Shown in pieces: positions 45,901-56,959 of a stretch of DNA of 64,000 nt (within the stretch, counting starts at the first letter, position 1; every line of letters begins with the position of its first letter). The notes below the pieces were generated by a model. That model saw only the letters and a program-made list of their open reading frames with translations. It was not told the DNA's origin and did no database searches. A program made the translations under genes and the position numbers. The DNA comes from Aplysia californica (Eukaryota; Mollusca; Gastropoda; Aplysiida; Aplysiidae), in the NCBI RefSeq assembly GCF_000002075.1, contig NW_004797297.1, positions 1,929,855 to 1,993,854 on the forward strand, written 5' to 3'.

Positions 45901-48900
45901 ATGTAGTCAGGAGAATACAGTAGTTTGCTTAAACCAAAAACTGAAATAATGCCGAAATTTCTTCAGTTGAGCTGTGTTTTCAGTTTAAAGAGATATCTCA
46001 AACAGCCAACAATGACTGTCGAAAACATATAATTGGGAATGCCATGCTTTTTCTCTACCTCTTTCTTCAGTAACTACAATTTGAACTGCAGGCTGTACGC
46101 ATTGTGCTTTGTCTTCGGCTTTGTCATCTTAGCTTATTATTAATCTGCCAAACAGCCTCACAGTACTGATGAAAAAGCGGAGAGTACTGCACGCTGTATA
46201 TTTATTGCACTTTCACTCAAGACTAGAGAAGTGAGAGAGCCCAATGCTACGTGTTCAGGTGTAACACACATGAGCTAGCTTTACAAAGGCAGTAGTCCAG
46301 AACCAACTGATGGGAGTATGATAAATGTACATGCCCTATCCTTTCGTGGTTGTACACAATAAGTGACAGTGTGTAGGCCTATTGATATGTGTGATAAACG
46401 TAGACAAACAGTCCACTGGCAATGCCGGTCTCTGGCCCGCAATCAACTCATGTGCGTTCTCATGTCCATTTCTTCTGTTTTGTTATTTTGAAGTGTGTAA
46501 GACATGATAATTTGTGTTACTTGATGGTTGCTAGTTGTTAAGATTTAGATGACATAACCATTGGAGTGCTGTTCGGTTTTAAAATAGGAGCATTTTGGAT
46601 AATCCGTAGTGCCCTTATAAAGACGAGGATTTTTGAAAATCAGTTTGCTGCGTTTTTGGATTAACTGTACATTGTTCGGTTTAAGTGGATTCCCCAAGAG
46701 CTTAGTTTAGTAGGAGGTGTTGAATGTGAATAAGTCTACTCAACATACTATGGTGTGGAGTAGTTAAATGGCAGTTTGTGAACTATACCAATCAGTTAAA
46801 ATTTTTTATGTGTCTCTTTGAAGGTTTTTACAGTGTTTGTAACGAGACAGTAGTCGTAATGGTGTGCGCCACTTTCTATGAAATTTTCCCTTTTTTTTAG
46901 TCAATATTATTTTATTTTATTGTCATTGTTGCTATAGGCCTAAGTCTTGCACAAGTTTATTATAATAACCCCCCCCCCCCCCCCCCTCTATTTTCGTTTT
47001 TCTATTTCCAGTTTCTTTTGCCTTTTTTTGTCTTCATTGGTTCTTAAGCTCCTCCTATCATCAGGTTGTTGGTTTTTTTTACTGCTTGTTCTCAGCATTA
47101 TTGCTTGTTTTGTTCCTTATAACCATTAGAGATGGGTACCTCTGGAGGTTCTACTTCTTTTCTTTGTCCATCTATTGTTCCTCTTTCCTTTACCCTGTTC
47201 TAAATGGCCTTTGTTACATCAATGTACTTCTCTTTACTCAAACAGCCGTTGGAACCTTTGGGGAAGAAAATGGCTTCTGTCAAGAAAGGAGAGAATGAAG
47301 CTCAGAGGACGAGAGCCCGGCAGTTGGGTCACGTGCTGTATGACAAGATCACACAAATCGTCAACACCGGGGAGTTGGCTCAAGAGCTCCAAGACAAACA
47401 AGTGCTTATTACATCGGCAAGTGTTCCTGTCTTACCATTTGTTCATCAGCTTTTGTAACCGTACAATATTATATATGTGTCGCGGCGTGGTGGAATCAGG
47501 CGCTCGTCAAGGGAAAATGGCCGTCAAAGTATGATGACTTCCAAAGCTTGAATGAGAGTCCTTGGAAACTGCAAATTTTAATTTGACAATGACAATGACA
47601 ATCTTTATTCATCTCGCAGGGAGAAATTTGTCTTGGTCATTAACAATGGCAGTAGACGTTGCGAAAGTTAGACTTAAAGGTGCACTCGCGCAAACGCACA
47701 AGACAGGACTTTAGGCCAAGTAAATACAATATGTCTCATGTGCTGGGACAACCCCCTGTGTAAACACACTCTCTCTCTTTTTCTCTCTCTCTCTTCCTCC
47801 CTCTCTCTCTCTTTCTCTCTCTCTCTTTTTCATTTGTAGCACTGTGTGTTCAGTAACCTCACTGCACTAAAATCATTCTGATTGTGTTTTGAGAAAGGGA
47901 AAGAGAGGGAGAGAGATATTAATTATCTTGTGCTGTTTTCTTCCACAAGGCCTAACATGCCCTGATAAGTGCTCCTGTGTAATCTCCCCTGACATTTTGT
48001 AAGAGAGATGAACAGTAAAAGATCAAAGTCACATCAGTAAGGCTTCTTTACTGGCTAGCTATTTTGGTGGGTTAAAGACTGCTGGATTTTTAGACTTGCT
48101 TGATAGTATAAGATAAGAAAAGTATTCATTCAATTTTTAAGGAGAGAGAGCTTTTGCCTTTTTCTTTCTGAGGTTTTCGTTTGTGACTTCATCTGATGCT
48201 GTTCAAGGTTTACTACCCTGTACCTCTTTTATTTCCTCACCCAGGTGTATATTTTTATATACAGTCGACTCCATTTGTGTTGAACTTGCCTGAGTTGATA
48301 TTTGGTTGAGTTTGATGTTTTTGTGGGGTCCAGCACCCCTTCTTCTTTACGTTTGTTAAAGTCAAGTAGTTTAGGTTCAACTTAAGAGACTCCCTACTGC
48401 AAGTATGCAATGGTTGTGTTAATATTTTTGTTGTTGCTTGTGTAGCGTCAGATGTTCCACAGCAGTCTTGGCACAAGTGAAACTTAACGTAAAAATACAG
48501 TTATGTAGAGCCAATCAAAAAGTAATAATGGGTCTATATATCTAGGTAAGGCTATTTTAAATAGCCTAAGCCTACCTAATGCTTTTGTGAAACAGTGAGG
48601 GGAATGCAAAAAAGCCGGTATGTATTTGACGCAGCGGCACAACAACCACACCTGTTGTTGTTTCCCCACCCCTCAAGCCGCAAGACCAAAGGGTACAGGG
48701 CACTGCAAGACAATGAGTAATACAGTAAAACCTTGGTATAACATACTCGGCTGAAAAGGTACTCTCAATTGCAGCTTAGTGCAACTTCTACTCTCTGAAA
48801 TCTGGAATCCCAGTTCGAAATTTTACTCTTTAAAAGCTGTCTAAAGTGTGTCTGGGTAAAAACATTCTTTTTGCTGATAACGTTCACTTAACAAGTGATT

Positions 48901-51900
48901 TGAGTGATCTAAATTTGTTTATAATTATAATGGATATTGTACTTTGTTAGGATAAGAAAATGGCAAAAAATGATAGTTTTACAGTACTCAGGAATACAAG
49001 GTAGTCAGCTGCAGTGAGAGAGGTACATAATGTGTATTGTTTGTATTTTTGCCGTCTGTGGATGCTTGCAACCTTCACCCCCCCTCTCAATATTTGTTCT
49101 GAAGACTTTGCACCCATGACTGCTCACAACTTAAAAGTTGCACTAAATTTCCTCAGTAGAAAATAGGTCACTATCTTCCAACTGGGAACACAACACATCC
49201 CACTGAGTTCTTTCTTGAACCGGATCTGTAAGGGCTACCCCCCCCCCCCCCCCCCCCACCACTGTGTAACTGCATATATCGACTAGCCAAAGGGCTCAAA
49301 TTCTGGTGGCCGCTAGATCAGAGAAATGAAATTTTAAAAATGAAAATGAACTGAAGAACGTGTGGTTCTTGCTATGGTTTCCTGTTTTCCATTCTGCAGG
49401 TAAAAATGAATCCAAATTTTGGAGGGATGAACGTTTACTGGGATGCAGACAGAACTGATGCTTTGGAAGTTGAGGAGCTGCTCTTTGCTAACAGCGGTAG
49501 ACTCAGGTATGTATTTGCGAATGTGTTACTTTTCACATAATGCGAACCGTTACGCTTGATTGAAATTAGAGGCCACATTACAAGTTGTTGGCTACCTGTT
49601 CAGATGTAGGCTACTTAGCACAACATTTTGAAAATTTTGTTTAAATTGCAGTTTCTTAATTTGTGGTATGGGTTTTTTGTGCTCTAGGAATATTTTGTCG
49701 AAATTCAAATTCTGAGTATTGAAAAAAAGCAAGAAGTACATAATGTAGGTACTTTACTTTTTTCTTCCGCTTGTACCCTGGGGTGTCACGGGGAGACACA
49801 GGTGTCTGTCTGCAGCAAGTCGTGTGGCCTGGCCTGTAGGAGGGACATCCCATGATCTTTAAGGGTGTCTGCCACAGATTCACTCCATCGTCGCCTTGGT
49901 CTTCCTCTGGCTCTCCATCCAGAATATTTAATGTTGTATGCTCTCAGAGCTGGATGGTTTGAGGGCATCCGCGTGAGGTGTCCGAACCACTTGACCTTTT
50001 GTTTTTCAATGTGTGGTAGGACTGGTGTTGCTCCCACGGTGTCCCTTATGACTTCATTTTTAATTTTGTCTCTTCTTGTTTTGTTGACCGCTCTTCTTAA
50101 GCATTTCATCTCGCATGTGACCAGTTTCCTCTCTAGGGCTTTTTTAGAGTCCATGTCTGGCACATAATGTAGGCAGGGTTGGGTTGATTTAAATCAGTTG
50201 ATTTTTTTGATTAAAATCAACTTGATTTTTAAAATAAAAATCAGTGATTTAAATCACTTTTTTTTAAAATAATTTTTATTCGGTTTTTACACATTTCAAC
50301 ATTCAGAATTCCTTTCCTTGGTTTCATAAAACAGATATAAGGTTCAGAAGACTAATATAATCATGCTTAAAAGTCTGATTTCCCCCCTTTCACTGTAAAA
50401 TAATACAGTATTCAATTTACTTTTTTTTCCATAATTGAAACCAGAGCTGGGTTGATTTAAATCAGTTGATTTTTAAAAATGTTTAATCAATTTGATTTTA
50501 AAAATAAAAATCATTTTTCAAAAAAATGTATTCAGTTTTTACATATTTATACTTTCAGAATTCCTTTCCTTGGTTTTATTTTAAACGGATATAAGGTTTA
50601 GTAGACTATATAATCATGCTTAAAAGTCTGCTTTCCCCCCTGTCACTGTAAAATAATACAGTTCTCAATTTACTTTTTTTTCATAATTGAAAACCAGGGT
50701 TGGGTTGATTTAAATCCGGTCGATTTAAATCAGTTGATTTTTTAAAATTTAAATCAACTTGATTTTAAAAATAAAACTCAGTGATTTAAATCACTTTAAA
50801 AAAATGTTTTCTGTTTTTACATCTTTAAACATTCAGAATTCCTTTCCTGGGTTATAAAACAGATATAAGGTTTAGTAGACTAAAATTGCTTAAAAGTCTG
50901 CTTTCCCCCCCTGTCACTGTAAGTAGTAAAATAATACAGTATTCAATTTACTTTTTTTTCATAATTGAAATTAGCATTTTCTTTTTCTTTTTAGACAAAC
51001 ACAAGCGCGTGCTCACACACACACGGTAATAAAATTAAAATGCAAGTTTATCTATGCATAATTACCCCCCCCCCCCTTCCTTTTAGACTGACATTTTCTT
51101 CATTTTTTGTCTGTAGCCATAATTCACTGATAGCAGATTAAGGCTTTCTAAAATTGCAGTTGTTTAAATTAATCATTAAGTTAAAATAAAGACAATGCAT
51201 TTTGCACTAAAAGAACATACTTTTAGCCACCAAAAATCCCAAACTGTGTCGACATTTAAAAAAAACACAAAAAAAACCTGATTTAAATTTTAAAAATCTG
51301 ATTTAAATTTTAAAAATCGATTTTTTAAATTTTTAATTAAAAAAATCAAAAAAATCACCAACCCTGAATGTAGGTACAATTGCTAAAAGAATGAAAATGT
51401 TTTCTCCCTCCTGAAAAATTTTATTTTCTAGATTAAGTAAAATAACAGCTTGTCGACTAAGTACTTTCCCTTTCTTACTCGTATAATGGAATAAGATATT
51501 TACAATACATTTTAATTCATTTTGAACTTCTTGAGGCTGAGACAGTAAAGCAGTTGCACTCGAAACCAAACCATGAATTCATCTTTTGGACTTGGGACTT
51601 GCCTCGAAAGGGCTTGATTTTATATTATTATACATTGTGTAGGATGCGTTCAGGGTGCACAATCAGGTACTTGAACAATTATTTTTAGATTCCAATGACA
51701 ATCAATGTTATGTCCATTTCAGTCAGCGATTTAGCTTTAGAAATGTATTTTGTTGATTCTGTTGACTGTTGAAGAGAAGTGTGGTGTGCCAGAAGCTTAG
51801 TGCTTTTGCTTTGCCTCTGACTCTGGGACTAGTTGGTTTTAGTTTGTTAGTTCTGAGTTTTACTGTGCTCGCAACTGCGTACGGTCATGTGACGAGCACG

Positions 51901-54162
51901 CGAAACACAAGTTGGTTGCATTCACAACAGTTAGAGCATGGCTTGGTTTTGGTCAATGATCAGATTAAAATGTTAAAATCTCAGTCTTAAAATGACAATT
52001 TGCATAATATTAAAATAATTATATTAACATTAACATTTTCGTGAAAATGCCGATGGCCTTCACAAAATCGAGAATTCTGTTGGGATCAATGACATGGAAC
52101 AGATCTTGTAATTTTGTACATTTAAAATACTTTCCTCGAGTCTTTCCAACGTACAGACATTCTGTTAATACAGTATAATTCGCTTATATCAACATGCTTT
52201 GGGAAGTGGATTTGATGTCGATATATAAAAATGTCTGAAAATATATAAAGCCAAAGAGGAAAAAACAAGGGGAGTTCAGCGGTAAAAAGACAACTGTACT
52301 TCTGCAACGTGCGGTGAGAGAATGAATGTGATTGAGGACGTGAAGCTAAGATTACTAAGAATAGATCTCAAGGTCCTCTAAGGTGATGTAGGCTTACACA
52401 ACTACACAGTACAATGAAACCAAAGATTTACGATCTTTGGTGAAACTAACAAGAGGCAAGGGGGGGGGGGGGATGTTGGAGTTACGGTACCAAAGTCCAA
52501 GCAACGCGAGGCGCAAGAGCGATCGGGAGTGGGGGTGGGGAGGTGATGCCCAGCGCCCGAGACACTCACGTCTGTGAGGCACTGTACTGTGTTGGAGACT
52601 ACTACTGAGTACACTGTGTAGGCCCTACATGACCTACTAAAGCCTGGTGTGTCGATATAGGCTACTTGGCGGGTATGCGAACTTAATGAACTAATGCGTC
52701 GACCGTTAGTGTGGCTCCCCCCCCCCCCTATTTATGTTCAAGGGCTTCACCAAGTACCCAGGAAGCATATCGATGAAGCAGAGTGGGCCGAAAAAAAGTA
52801 AATATAAGAAAAATTGTTTAGTGAAGATATTGAAGGAAAAATTTCGTAATTGGAAAATATTTCAAATTTATGTTGATAAATTGGATGTCGATATAAGTGG
52901 ATTATACTGTATGTGTCTAATAATGGTGAAATCTGAGTCGCATCTGACGCAGAAAGATTTCTCATCTCTCTGCAGGAGGTGGGTTATGTGTCAGGGAGGT
53001 GTGTCTGATATAATGCAATCGAGTAAAAGTGACTTCGTCTCTTCTGGAGAGGCCCGAAGGTTTTCATCATGGACCCAGTTTGGACATGATATTGTGTAGT
53101 TATTGTTTATTTATTTATTCCAATGTGTCTCCCACAGACTGGAGCACTTGGGTTGAGAGTGCTCAGTTTATGAAAGTTGAAATTTGTGCTGGTAGGAGGC
53201 TAAAGATGTTAATGACAAGTGTGTGAAGCAGTTTTGTTGTCCGTACTGTGGGTACTTTACGATAAGATTATTGGTTCCTCATTGGAAGAAATGTCCAGAA
53301 TGTAAAATTTCGGCTGTCAAAATGTCGTCTATGTGTAGTCTTGTGATCTTTCCGGAACTGGTTCAGCATTTAAAACTGCTTCTCCTGAAGATTAAAACAG
53401 TTGTGTCAAATACAATTTGGAAATACTCTACTAACAAATGAATGACTTCTTTTTTCCTTTGTTTCCAGAAGTCTGCTGATATCCTACCACGTTCTAGGCC
53501 GTATACCGGCCATTACGTTTGTCAAGTCAAAGGGCAAAGGTAGCAGTGTCTCTCGTATCAATGAACTATTGGAGGTAGCGGACTATGGGCCTGATTACAA
53601 GCCAACCACTTGGTATAAAAGTGCAGAGTCAACAAACAGATTAACAAATAACAGTGTCTCTAAGACTGAGGATGGAAATGGAATCAAACCGAGTCTCAGT
53701 GAAAATCAAATTAATGTTCATGTGGCAAATCGTGAAGTTGCAGAAAATGTTGACAGTTCCAACATATCAACTCTTCGAGACAGCACTCTTGTTCGGGACT
53801 TGACTTGTGAATATTTCAGTGCAGAAGGTCTAGACTTTCACTGTAATGTTTACAGTTTGCCTCATGAGGATTTGATGAAGAAGGTGATGGCAAAGAAAAG
53901 CAAAAAACATTTGAATGATGAAGAAACTGTCATAAATTCTAAAGATTACTCAGAATATAGTGAGAAGCTCGCCAGTTTGGAGAGGATAAGAATGAGGTCC
54001 AAGGCTGGAAAAGAGTCGACAAAAGTGAAACAAAAACGTCTGGAAAGAGATGTACAGGACTTCCTGTCCATGACCACACCCAGGAGTGTAACTGACAATG
54101 ATCACATTGATGATGACTTCGATGAACATGATGATGTGGGTGATGATAATAAAAATTTGTGA
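42798..54162 (+). CDS. RBFA: Mitochondrial ribosome-binding factor A, RBFA (complete, five exons)
   Basis: A KH-domain factor. Its mitochondrial orthologue binds 12S rRNA of the small mitoribosomal subunit late in assembly and favours dimethylation by TFB1M. Exons 42798-42970, 45351-45381, 47246-47416, 49400-49506 and 53469-54162 join to 1176 nt, 391 residues, against 343 in human. In order: a basic presequence (MFCKLWRPS...); KGAKTKRKWYQPH, matching human KTKKKVWYESP; then RTRARQLGHVLYDKITQIV, MNPNFGGMNVYW, LISYHVLGRIPAITFVK and LLEVADYGPDYK, which together form the RbfA fold (about residues 80-195). The C-terminal half (about 195-391) is a Ser/Lys/Asp-rich, poorly conserved tail ending in an acidic run. 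Exon 2 is a 31-nt microexon, and intron 3 appears to use a GC donor. Confidence 0.87.
43185..43232. repeat. Fragment of the 262-bp miniature element
   Basis: GCAAAACATCAAATTATGG followed by a G-run and CAT matches the interior of the elements at 17504 and 18141. Only about 45 bases remain, directly before a family-A copy. Confidence 0.5.
43237..44249 (-). mobile_element. Family-A pogo-like copy, inverted and split by a piggyBac-type insertion
   Basis: On the - strand, from 44249: GAGTTGAACCTGC, GCCACCTGTACAAACG, a break at 44164-43341, then TTAACTGTGTAAAACGG, GTCCAACGCGGCCG and GGTGGCC. This follows the copy at 31984 base by base. The far end is truncated near 43237. TA is retained after the near end (44250-44251). 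Confidence 0.75.
43341..44164. mobile_element. TTAA-inserted piggyBac-type element (824 bp) inside the family-A copy
   Basis: TTAA at 43337-43340 on the left and TTGA (one change) at 44165-44168 on the right. The ends are inverted over 11 bases: CTCACTGACTA. Removing it and one TTAA restores the family-A sequence seen at 32070-32080. The 72-codon frame at 43568 shows no transposase features. Confidence 0.8.
45351..45381 (+). CDS. RBFA: RBFA exon 2 (31-nt microexon)
   Basis: Acceptor catctttttcag ends at 45350; donor GAG/gtaagt begins at 45382. The first G completes Lys, then RKWYQPHVAE. It is the only frame that links exon 1 to exon 3, and WY is conserved with human RBFA. Confidence 0.75.
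45382..47245. other. RBFA intron 2
   Basis: 1.9 kb without a gene. Around 46560-46700, GGATAATCC, GGATTAACTGTACATTG and CGGTTTAAGTGGATTCC look like worn pogo-type terminal words. A long C-run lies at 46970-46987. Confidence 0.45.
47246..47416 (+). CDS. RBFA: RBFA exon 3 (start of the RbfA fold)
   Basis: Acceptor tactcaaacag at 47244-47245. Encodes PLEPLGKKMASVKKG, then RTRARQLGHVLYDKITQIV and LQDKQVLITS. The frame continues only if the intron begins with GC at 47417 (TCG/gcaagt). A GT donor giving the right frame is not present nearby. Confidence 0.85.
47769..47829. repeat. (CT)n-rich tract
   Basis: Imperfect CT repeat in RBFA intron 3. Confidence 0.85.
48262..48399. mobile_element. Pogo-like miniature element in RBFA intron 3
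   Basis: TA then CAGTCGACTCCATTTGTG, with GTTGAACTTGCC inside the left end. The right end, inverted, reads CAGTAGGGAGTCTCTTAAG with GTTGAACCT inside. The TA on the right has become CA. Another isolated end of the same style (TA, CAGTAAAACCTTGGTATAAC) begins at 48723. Confidence 0.5.
49400..49506 (+). CDS. RBFA: RBFA exon 4 (central RbfA fold)
   Basis: Acceptor ccattctgcag. Encodes VKMNPNFGGMNVYWDAD and LEVEELLFANSGRLR. Donor AG/gtatgt at 49507 splits an Arg codon. Confidence 0.9.
49738..49752. repeat. Left target-site duplication of the truncated LINE
   Basis: ACATAATGTAGGTAC. The first 12 bases recur at 50162-50173; the last three (TAC) recur only after the hAT insertion, at 51375-51377. 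Confidence 0.85.
49753..50161 (-). mobile_element. 5'-truncated LINE (reverse transcriptase C-terminus) in RBFA intron 4
   Basis: The - strand frame (50163 down to 49786) reads MKCLRRAVNKTRRDKIKNEV, KVKWFGHLTRMPSN and ARGRPRRRWSESVADTLKDHG, the usual C-terminal tail of RTE/CR1-like reverse transcriptases. The frame is open over about 120 codons, so it is fairly young. The element ends in a short 3' sequence next to the left target duplication. Confidence 0.85.
50174..51366. mobile_element. hAT-type non-autonomous element with a triplicated left end, in RBFA intron 4
   Basis: Ends: CAGGGTTGGGTTGATTTAAA at the left and, inverted, CAGGGTTGGTGATTTTTTTG at the right. The 8-base direct repeat AATGTAGG lies on each side (50166-50173, 51367-51374), as for hAT elements. 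The left part is three tandem units of about 250-280 bases (50174, 50442, 50695), each beginning with the terminal sequence itself. No transposase is present. Confidence 0.85.
52171..52909. mobile_element. Pogo/Tigger-type non-autonomous element (739 bp) in RBFA intron 4
   Basis: TA on both sides (52169-52170, 52910-52911). The left end is CAGTATAATTCGCTTATATC and the right end, inverted, is CAGTATAATCCACTTATATC, two mismatches in 20. There is no transposase. It contains G/C runs near 52460 and 52718. Confidence 0.8.
53469..54162 (+). CDS. RBFA: RBFA exon 5 (end of the fold, C-terminal tail, stop)
   Basis: Acceptor tcctttgtttccag. Encodes SLLISYHVLGRIPAITFVKS, RINELLEVADYGPDYK, and then about 190 residues of polar tail with KKVMAKKSKKH, KVKQKRLERDVQDFLSM and a final Asp-rich run. 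TGA at 54160-54162. Confidence 0.9.
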
Positions 54163-56950
54163 ACAAGTAGCAAAACGTGTAAATGGTTCTTTGAATTTTA
54201 ATAATAATATGCACATAATTAGTAGGCCTATTTACATTGTATTTATACACATCACATACGATACAGAAGTTTTCATTTATCCTTTCACTTGCACTCACAC
54301 CCCCTTTCAAATGTTCAGGAAATACATATATTTCACTGAACACAGAAAATGTTCAGGAAAGTAGTCACAACATGGTACATACAAGACAAGAAGGCTCAAT
54401 TTGGATACATTTATGCGGTAATTGGAGTTGTCTTTATCAGTACAGTGGAACTCGGATTCAACGAGGTCGCCGGGCCTGACCTAAAATCTCGTTGAATCCG
54501 AGTGTTCGTTATAGCAAACATGAGGTTTTGTGTAGATAATTACAGGCACTAAGCAAGTAATGTATAAAAGAGAAGTCACAAGTAGTGCCTGAAATTAGGT
54601 ACCGCAGGCGGGCCGTTTTCAAGGCAGACAGCTACGGCTGGAGCCAGATTTGGACAACTTCATCCAACTATTACCTGGTTTTAATTTTGGTAAACACTAA
54701 TAAAAATTATACCACTGTTTTCTGTGTCTTTCCTTCACCATGGTGAACGAGAAACTGATACTTATGATAGCATATTTAGTTCTTAATTGACTAAAGTTTA
54801 ACACGAGAAAACTCGGCCGTCTTGCAATTTTGCGCGCTTAGATTTGGAGGGTACTTGTTTTAAATTTCGATTTCTCAGTCGTGAATCATCGAATTTTCTT
54901 GCGGTTTGAAACATAAAAATCTGGGATTTCAGGAGAATTTCCGGGGAATGTGTTTATGTTTTTATTCCGAGCGGAAAGCTTGAGTGGTACGATGTAAAGA
55001 CGAAGAAAGCATTTTAAAATATGAAATTCGACACAAATCGGGCTATCCGTGCCATGGTCATATTCCTAGACATCTCTACCTTCAAGTTTATATGTGTTTA
55101 GAAAAGCCAACTACTTTCCAAGAAGTAGAAATATTACTTTTTCTGAAGTGGGGTAACAACCACTTTCGGGAGATCGTCATTCTGGCATTGCGGCTGTTCC
55201 ATCGCCCATTTCCACCCCCTCTGACTTGACCCAACCAGCAGACGATTATAATGATGATTCAGTAAAAGAAACATTCGATAGATCTGTTTATGGCGTCAAT
55301 TTATGTAAGTTTTATCATAATTTTCTTTTAGGATACTAAGGAATATCGTGTTTTGAAAAATAAGACTAATCGGCCACCACTTGCCGTGTGGTTGGATTGT
55401 TATTGTTTGGTGGGAATCACGCCAACCTACATTTTCCCCACCTCATAGTGAATTAATTGCGATTTATACAAATGTATCGCTTCGTGGTGGTATTTTTGCT
55501 GTCTTTTCAACTAAGAACACCTTATTTATTCTAAATGCATTGAAATCTAAGCATCTCTGGTCGACAAAGTGAAAGAATAAAGCCGCGAAGAGTTGAACTG
55601 GGAGTTCTATTTATAGTAACATGTCATCACACACTACTAAACACTCGGAAGGGGGTTACCGGGTGTTAGTGTTAATGTTCGTAGATCTATTGTTTGGCAT
55701 TTAATTCGGTAACAAAAAAGGCTAGATCTACGTTCTTGATTGGTGGATATTCAATTATTGAATCAACCAGCCTTTTTACGTATTTTTAGACTTAGACTTA
55801 GATGTCACCTGATAGGCTAATTGGAGCACGATGATACATTGTATTTCCCCAGCCACTGGTTTCTTTCTCAGCTAAAATGATAAATAAATCTAGAACTAGA
55901 TCTATATTATACAAGATGAACCACGGTAGAACAGTATGTTGATTTAATTCCAATTTTTAAACCCCCTGAGCAGAAATCTTTATTTTCTGAAGCAATATTG
56001 ATGACTTTTTTCACATTATTGTCCATATCTGAATTTATGTTTGGATGGTTTTTTTTCTTTCTATAAACTAATTCATTGTATAGAGCCTGAAAAGAGCTTT
56101 CATTTGATATATATATATAATGCAACCTTGTAGCACAATTTGTTGATTTTATATGAATTTTTTTCCAGTCGGAGGACGTTATAATTTTCACTCAATAATG
56201 GCAGGTTTTTGGGCATTACGGCCATATTATGGAGTGTTATGAGAGGTTTTAGTAAACAATTTTCATTTGGCCCCGTAGAGCTTGCATTGAGCTTTAATTT
56301 GATGTATGATTTAGCCCTGTAGCTTAATTTGTTCACTTGTTGTGATGCTTTTTGCCCGAGGATGTACCAGAGTTCCCCTAATTTTTTTCCAAGAGGCGTT
56401 TTTTGCACCGAAGCCCACTTCAGAGGAGTCCAGAAAAGTTACTCATGGTCAGAGAGGTCTAAAAAAAATTCAGCTAAGTCTATGCATGTATTTGTAATGA
56501 TTGTGTGATTTTCACTAATGAGGAGGCAGTTTTGACTAATTTGGAAGAGGTTAAAATAGGGTTCTGAGCTCTTAATGACAAATTTTGCCTTTTTTTTTTC
56601 AATTTTTGAAGGCCTATATCTTGGAAACCAGTCATTCTAACATGCTTTGATTTAGAGATATCAATATTTGGGTTGACAGCTCTGGGAAAAACAAAGTTTT
56701 CATTGATTTGATCATGCACTTTGTATTTTAGAACACCTCAAACATGGGTGAAAGTCGCAGTTGAAAATGTTTTGTTAAAAAATAAAACTTTGAAATATCA
56801 TATCTCGATTATTTATTGATGGATTTTGATAATTCTTTTTTTAATGTTCTTGTTTCATAGTGTAGATTTGAACCCCTGAGGTTTAAATGTCAGTATTGTT
56901 CAAATAAATTTTCGCTTGTGGTACCCACTAAGAGTAAGACGCGTGTTTTC
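54163..56950. other. RBFA 3' flank and non-coding stretch
   Basis: No canonical AATAAA lies within the first 500 bases after the RBFA stop; the first clear one is at 54699-54704. A pogo-like end starts at 54443. AGATCT-rich words occur near 55685 and 55885. From about 56085, two diverged tandem units (period about 190 bases) share GAGCTTT followed by TTTGAT(A/G)TAT. Part of this may be the left end of the piggyBac element that follows. Confidence 0.4.
54443..54515. mobile_element. Isolated pogo-like terminus with internal hairpin
   Basis: TA then CAGTGGAACTCGGATTCAAC. A perfect 16-base inverted repeat, ACTCGGATTCAACGAG at 54450-54465 and its complement at 54488-54503, sits directly inside the end. 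The opposite end was not found. Confidence 0.5.
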
Positions 56951-56959
56951 AATGGACAG

